Source: Methanobacteriota archaeon | Lineage (GTDB): Archaea; Halobacteriota; Methanosarcinia; Methanosarcinales; Methanosarcinaceae | Assembly (NCBI GenBank): GCA_030837265.1 | Contig: JAUPKV010000584.1 | Coordinates: forward strand, 1-9,899 | Direction: 5' to 3' | Length of the DNA: 9,899 nucleotides | Part shown: positions 6,267 through 9,899 of the stretch, in pieces | Layout: every line of letters starts with the position of its first letter | How positions within the stretch are numbered: position 1 is the stretch's first letter | Notes under the pieces: model-generated | Told to the model about the DNA's origin: nothing | The model's database searches: none | The model's input: the letters and a program-made list of their open reading frames with translations, nothing else | Program-made: the position numbers and the translations under genes

Positions 6267-7511
6267 GTGGAGGCTTCTCCCGATAAGATAGAAAGCTACC
6301 TGAATGAGCTAAAAGACCACTCAAGAGCAGCTATCTCAGCTTTTAGCGCTCTAGAGGGGTCGGAGAGTAAGGTATCTTTGAACTTATGTATCAAAAAATT
6401 CCTCATTGAAAGTGAAGGAATTTCAACCATTCTATGGAGCAGTAATAATAAAAAGCTCCGAAAGCACATACGTTCCGTTCTCTCAATATCAAGTGACTCT
6501 CCGTTTTCTCCGATTGCTTTCTCCAGGCTTAAAACAGTAATGAAAGACACAGGGAAAGCTAAGGGAACAGAGAAACTAGGGAAAAAAGAGAAAAAACCCA
6601 AAGATAAAGGTATATGGTGTGACAAGGTCGAAAATACCGACACGAAAGAACTTGACTCAAAAGAATTGACCGACTTCTCATACAATCCCGAAACAAGGAT
6701 ACTTTCTTTAGATACTAAAAACTATGAAATACTTCCTCTATTCCTGGCTGCCAGAGATCTTTATGCGACTCTCCCTTTCTATAAAGAATTGCAACAATGT
6801 ACGGAAATTCTTGAAATGAATCCTGAAGATTCCACAGCCCTGTTTCAAAAATCAGTGCTCTTATACAAGGCAAGGAGGTATGAGGCTGCCCTAAAACTAA
6901 CTTCACAGATTCTGGAAGCTGTGCCTGAAGATTACAGAGTCTGGTATAACAGAGGGGTTATCCTTGCAGAGATGAGCAGGCTTGAAGAAGCACTTGAGGC
7001 GTACAACAAGGCAATCGATCTTGAACCAACTTTTGAGATACCCTGGGATAATAAAGGTGTTGTCCTTGCCAGGCTTGGCCGACTTGAAGAAGCGCTGGAA
7101 AACTATGAGAGAATCTTATTGAGATATCCCAGATATGCTGAAGCCTGGGCCGGAAAAGCTGCAGTCCTTTCAACCCTTGACCGAAAAGAAGATGCACTTG
7201 AAGCATATAATCGAGCTCTTGAAATCAGGCCTGATTATCTTGAAGCCCAGATTTCCACCTGCAACCTCCTCTCCAGCTTATGCAGGTTTGAAGAAGCTCT
7301 TAAAGCTTATGACAGAACTCTTCAGCTTGCCCCAAAAGAGCCAGGAATCTGGGCAGGCAGGAGTTTAGTCCTTATGGAACTTCAAAGATACGAAGAAGCC
7401 CTACAGAGCTGTAAAAGAGCTCTGGAGCTAAAACCAGGTTTCATACCTGCACTTGAAGTCAAATTAAGGTTGATTTCAGAAATTAGCAGACATGGCAAGA
7501 GTTCTGATTAA
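6267..7511 (+). CDS. TPR-repeat protein with a distinct N-terminal region
   Basis: With GTG 6267 as start (AGAAGGG 6 nt upstream) the protein has 414 residues. The open frame reaches back to 6168, but that part overlaps the end of the PASTA gene and has no ribosome site. Residues 1-90 are helical and not recognised. A lysine-rich linker follows (about 93-115), then a short bridging region. Six full 34-residue TPR units run from about 190 to 393 with the classic W/Y-x-x-(K/R)-G...EEAL..Y..AL.L.P spacing (for example RLEEALEAYNKAIDLEP), preceded by a partial unit. TPR arrays are protein-binding scaffolds. The close spacing implies co-expression with the PASTA protein, which may be a partner. 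No membrane segment or catalytic motif is seen. Confidence 0.85.
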   Translation: MEASPDKIESYLNELKDHSRAAISAFSALEGSESKVSLNLCIKKFLIESEGISTILWSSNNKKLRKHIRSVLSISSDSPFSPIAFSRLKTVMKDTGKAKGTEKLGKKEKKPKDKGIWCDKVENTDTKELDSKELTDFSYNPETRILSLDTKNYEILPLFLAARDLYATLPFYKELQQCTEILEMNPEDSTALFQKSVLLYKARRYEAALKLTSQILEAVPEDYRVWYNRGVILAEMSRLEEALEAYNKAIDLEPTFEIPWDNKGVVLARLGRLEEALENYERILLRYPRYAEAWAGKAAVLSTLDRKEDALEAYNRALEIRPDYLEAQISTCNLLSSLCRFEEALKAYDRTLQLAPKEPGIWAGRSLVLMELQRYEEALQSCKRALELKPGFIPALEVKLRLISEISRHGKSSD

Positions 7512-7528
7512 GATTTTTCTTCTTAATC
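7506..7528 (+). terminator. Hairpin/T-run terminator of the PASTA-TPR unit
   Basis: GATTAAG and CTTAATC form a 7-bp stem around a T-rich loop that overlaps the stop codon of the TPR gene. The following gene is 185 bp away with its own ribosome site, so the transcript probably ends here at least in part. Confidence 0.45.
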
Positions 7529-7696
7529 TCCATTCCTTTCTGAGTACCTCCATCCTTTTGTGAAATCAATCATATTCATGATGGAGAAATCAAATCAGAA
7601 AAAGTATATCTCATATAAAGAAAAATGCTCAATACCTGATTTAATTTAATTATTAAAATTCTTCATTATTCTTAATATTCGGGTGAGGATTCCATA

Positions 7697-8272
7697 ATGA
7701 CAGAGAAAACTGAAACATCAAAAATAAGTACGATTAAGAAAAAGGAGCTGAAGAAGGCAGAAATAACCGAGGAATCACGTGACCCCAAGCAGCTTCTTAT
7801 AAAAGCTACTGAGACTGACAATTATGAAGAGAAACTCAAGCTGTATGATGAAGCTCTAAATCTGGATCCCCTGTATCTTGAGGCATGGATTCAGAAAGGT
7901 TTTGCCCTGGACAGGATTGGGAGATCAGAAGAAGCCATTACCTGCTATGACAAGGCCCTGGGAATTGATCCTCAGAATCTGGGGCTCAAGTGCCTCAAAG
8001 GTTTTGCTTTCAATAATTTAAAAAATTATGAAAAATCATTAGAGTGTTATGATGAAGTTTTGAGCATAAACCCTGAAGATCTGTTTTCCTGGAGTCAGAA
8101 AGGTTATGTCCTGGAAAGTCTCGGGAGATATAAAGATGCTATGGATTGTTTTGACCGGGCCCTGGAAATCGATCCGACTGATTTCCTTCTCAGAGAAAAG
8201 AAGCTGAAGCTTCTGGAACTGATATATAAAAAAGGAACTTTAGTGGATGCTCCAGACAATAGGTACAATTGA
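7697..8272 (+). CDS. Small TPR-repeat protein
   Basis: A 191-residue soluble protein. A charged, lysine-rich N-terminal tail (1-28) leads into four TPR units at about 29-61, 62-95, 96-129 and 130-163, with motifs such as RSEEAITCYDKALGIDP and RYKDAMDCFDRALEIDP. A capping helix (about 164-180) and a short polar tail follow. The units are close in style to those of the preceding TPR protein, so the two may be related by duplication, although this one lacks the large N-terminal region. ATG 7697 is preceded by GGTGAGG with a 9-nt gap, a good ribosome site. It is expected to act as an adaptor; the partner is unknown. It converges with the cooC-like gene. Confidence 0.9.
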   Translation: MTEKTETSKISTIKKKELKKAEITEESRDPKQLLIKATETDNYEEKLKLYDEALNLDPLYLEAWIQKGFALDRIGRSEEAITCYDKALGIDPQNLGLKCLKGFAFNNLKNYEKSLECYDEVLSINPEDLFSWSQKGYVLESLGRYKDAMDCFDRALEIDPTDFLLREKKLKLLELIYKKGTLVDAPDNRYN

Positions 8273-8278
8273 ACTTAA

Positions 8279-8318
8279 ATTCGAAAAAACCCGTATAGAT
8301 TCGAAAAAACCTGTATAC
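8279..8318. repeat. Two tandem copies of a 20-bp repeat
   Basis: ATTCGAAAAAACCCGTATAG (8279-8298) is followed directly by a copy with two changes (8299-8318). A shorter A-run (8321-8327) follows in the same phase. It lies between the ends of two convergent genes. Confidence 0.85.
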
Positions 8319-8327
8319 TGAAAAAAA
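8284..8327 (-). terminator. Serial oligo-T terminators for the cooC-like gene
   Basis: On the minus strand the tandem repeat and the adjacent A-run read as three runs of six or seven T spaced about 20 nt apart, starting 50 nt after the cooC stop codon. Archaeal RNA polymerase stops at such T-runs, so this looks like a repeated terminator. The function is inferred. Confidence 0.45.
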
Positions 8328-8376
8328 CTTATTAGAAAAATAATAAAACTTAAAATAAGTAAACAACTAAAAGTTT

Positions 8377-9159
8377 TTATTTTTTGCTTTTTTCATTTTC
8401 CTTCCTGATCTCTTCAACGATTTCCATAAGTTTTTCCTTAATTTTAACAATAGCCTCCACAGCTTTGCCGCCTACTTCTATAGGAGCTCGCTTTTCAAGG
8501 TCGGCTTGCATTAACTGAGTGTCAAAAGGAATTTCTCCAAGCACCTGGATGCCCAATTCATGAAGCCTTTCATTAACAATTTCCGAACCACCTTTATTGA
8601 TTACGGCAGCGAGATGTGTTATCCCGATTTCCGAAGACAGCTTTTTGATTCTCTCGGCAGTTTCAAGCGACCTCGCTCCTGGTTCCACTACCACGATCAT
8701 TAAATCCATTCCTCTGGTAGTACCGCGTCCCAGATGTTCGATCCCCGCTTCCATATCCAGGATCACTGCACTTTTTTCCTTAAGCATTAGGTGCCTCAGC
8801 AGAGCTCGCAGGAAAGCAGAAGCCGGACACATGCACCCGCTTCCTCCTTTGTCCACCGTGCCCATAACAAGCATTCTAACCCCATCAGGCCCTATTGCAC
8901 CGTATTTACCTGCAATATCATCCACTTTGGGATTATAAATGAAAGCACCGCCTTCTGTACCGGCTCTTTCCTGAATCAGGTCTTTGAAGTCTGTAATGGG
9001 CTTTGGGGGATTATCTATCCCAAGAGAAGATGCAAGGTTCATATCAGGATCTGCATCTATTGCAAGGACTTCGTACCCGTCCCTTGCAAGCAGTCTGGCT
9101 AGAGTGCCTGAGAGAGTTGTTTTTCCAACGCCGCCTTTTCCTGTAATTGCTATTTTTAT
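8377..9159 (-). CDS. cooC: CooC-like nickel-insertion P-loop ATPase with an ATA in place of the start codon
   Basis: A 260-residue MinD/CooC-type ATPase (COG3640). The deviant Walker A GKGGVGKTT lies at 7-15 with signature Lys8. IDADPD is at 34-39, GCMCP at 108-112 gives the Cys109-x-Cys111 metal-binding pair of CooC dimers, and DMEAGIEHLGRGT follows as the Walker B/switch region. CooC proteins use ATP to help insert nickel into carbon monoxide dehydrogenase/acetyl-CoA synthase. The codon where family members have ATG is ATA (9159-9157). AGGGGGA lies 6 nt upstream of it, and a stop at 9180 leaves no ATG, GTG or TTG in between. The first ATG in frame, at 9042, would delete the P-loop. So either ATA initiates, or the gene is damaged, or there is a base error. 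No CODH genes are nearby, so the target is inferred from family. Confidence 0.88.
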   Translation of the reverse strand: MKIAITGKGGVGKTTLSGTLARLLARDGYEVLAIDADPDMNLASSLGIDNPPKPITDFKDLIQERAGTEGGAFIYNPKVDDIAGKYGAIGPDGVRMLVMGTVDKGGSGCMCPASAFLRALLRHLMLKEKSAVILDMEAGIEHLGRGTTRGMDLMIVVVEPGARSLETAERIKKLSSEIGITHLAAVINKGGSEIVNERLHELGIQVLGEIPFDTQLMQADLEKRAPIEVGGKAVEAIVKIKEKLMEIVEEIRKENEKSKK

Positions 9160-9170
9160 GAGTAGTCCCC

Positions 9171-9186
9171 CTGAATATTAATTCAG
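9171..9186 (-). promoter_or_regulatory. Hairpin overlapping the cooC ribosome site
   Basis: CTGAAT-TAAT-ATTCAG (minus strand) can form a perfect 6-bp stem whose last bases touch the start of the AGGGGGA ribosome site. Together with a TATA-like GTATAAAC (about 9226-9235) it forms the upstream region of the cooC-like gene. Control by this hairpin is speculative. Confidence 0.35.
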
Positions 9187-9260
9187 ATCAACTATGGTTT
9201 TTAGCAGGAATATAGCCATCAAACGGTTTATACTTATTCATCTATCCCCGATTTTATATG

Positions 9261-9899
9261 TCATGAGTTTGATTTAGTCGCTTGATTCGTATTAATAAGT
9301 GATGACGGAAAGAAGCTAGCCGGATTTCCAGTTATATAGTTATGAGTTAAAATTAACTTAATCTTAGAAATGGCGTTGTTTTTCACTGCATAACCAGTCT
9401 TCCCGTTCATAATATTATTATCCGTTACTCTGACGGTGAGAGTTCCCGAAACTTTGCTATCAACATTTATTCCGGCAACATACGAACCGATTATGTCATT
9501 ATTCCGAATTATTATCCCGTTACCGCAATTTGTGATTCCAATACCTCCGTTTCGGTTAACTCCTTCGTTTTCATAGCCGCTGTCATGTATAACGTTATTA
9601 TATAATCTCACATTTGATTTGTCGTTTAAACTGACTAAGAAAATACCGTTCACTCCAGACATAATATCACAGTCTCGAACAGTTATGTTCGAAGTGTTTG
9701 GTGATGAAGCTTCGTTATATAGCTGTATACCTGCATCTGACACCGCATAACCTTTTGAATCCTTAACATATGTAGTTTTACTGGAATACGGTGAAATTTC
9801 CTCATTATAAATTACAATATCCTGACAACTGTCCAATCTGTCAGCAGCACTTGCACACTGATGGGCAACATTATCATGTATTTCTCCGCCTCTGACACG
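9261..9899 (-). CDS. Parallel beta-helix protein, C-terminal part (5' end outside the window)
   Basis: The frame is open to the window edge, so at least 212 residues are present and the N-terminus is missing; no start should be assigned at the internal TTG 9836. The sequence has the repeating short-strand pattern of right-handed parallel beta-helix proteins (NosD/PbH1 type). Examples are SNITVRDCDIMSGVNGIFL, NVRLYNNVIHDSG, GIIIRNNDIIGSYVAGINV and TVRVTDNNIMNGKTGYAV, each turn about 22-25 residues with Asn ladders. The chain ends after the last turn with a polar tail and no membrane anchor. In Methanosarcina such proteins are commonly secreted or surface polysaccharide-active or adhesive proteins; which applies here cannot be told. 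It reads toward the cooC-like gene, about 100 bp away. Confidence 0.85.
   Translation of the reverse strand, partial: RVRGGEIHDNVAHQCASAADRLDSCQDIVIYNEEISPYSSKTTYVKDSKGYAVSDAGIQLYNEASSPNTSNITVRDCDIMSGVNGIFLVSLNDKSNVRLYNNVIHDSGYENEGVNRNGGIGITNCGNGIIIRNNDIIGSYVAGINVDSKVSGTLTVRVTDNNIMNGKTGYAVKNNAISKIKLILTHNYITGNPASFFPSSLINTNQATKSNS

Noticed and set aside
5677..6324. 215-codon minus-strand frame opposite the PASTA gene
   Set aside because: Serine-rich low-complexity translation typical of antisense frames; the plus strand has a recognised domain.
6296..6685. 129-codon minus-strand frame opposite the TPR gene
   Set aside because: Antisense shadow rich in Ser/Phe, with no start signal.
8279..8318. 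Short tandem repeat considered as the start of a CRISPR array
   Set aside because: The copies are directly adjacent with no spacers, and there are only two.
8377..9042. cooC-like gene beginning at ATG 9042
   Set aside because: This start would remove the P-loop that is encoded in frame immediately upstream.

Overview
The window looks like chromosomal DNA of a methanogenic archaeon, most probably Methanosarcina or a close relative. The evidence is gene content and style: a CooC-type nickel-insertion ATPase, a DUF169 protein, an archaeal winged-helix regulator, an archaeal-type TctA/DUF112 permease, TPR proteins and a secreted-type beta-helix protein. Coding DNA is of moderate GC, the spacers are long and very AT-rich, T-runs follow genes, and GAGG/GGAGG ribosome sites sit before TTG and GTG starts. 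No rRNA, tRNA, CRISPR array or transposase is visible.

Bases 1-528 are the most unusual stretch. A 143-bp inverted repeat (1-143 against 386-528, 4 mismatches) brackets a 56-codon gene on the minus strand (234-404) that is easily missed because it is short. Each arm carries the same upstream region, the same palindrome (ACTGATCA-N11-TGATCAGT) and the same first codons. The right arm is the native upstream region of the small gene and of a divergent winged-helix regulator (587-811). The left arm is an inverted copy whose promoter-like DNA points into the interior, antisense to the small gene. The left arm begins at base 1, so the duplication probably continues outside the window.

Bases 812-3511 hold two plus-strand membrane protein genes: an M48-type zinc metalloprotease and a lone TctA/DUF112-type permease. 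Bases 3656-5434 hold two minus-strand genes, an OsmC-family protein with extra cysteines and a DUF169 protein, separated by an AT-rich gap of about 480 bp. Bases 5744-8272 hold a plus-strand group: a small protein with a coiled coil and one PASTA domain, a 414-residue TPR protein that starts 19 nt after it, and a second, smaller TPR protein.

Bases 8377-9899 run on the minus strand. A CooC-like P-loop ATPase reads in frame through its Walker A motif but has ATA where the initiator codon should be. A beta-helix protein, cut by the window edge, lies upstream of it. The PASTA and first TPR genes are probably co-transcribed. The other genes are mostly single units with their own promoters, so the window reads as assorted single-gene functions rather than one pathway. 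The two items most worth follow-up are the inverted-repeat/small-gene locus and the cooC start.
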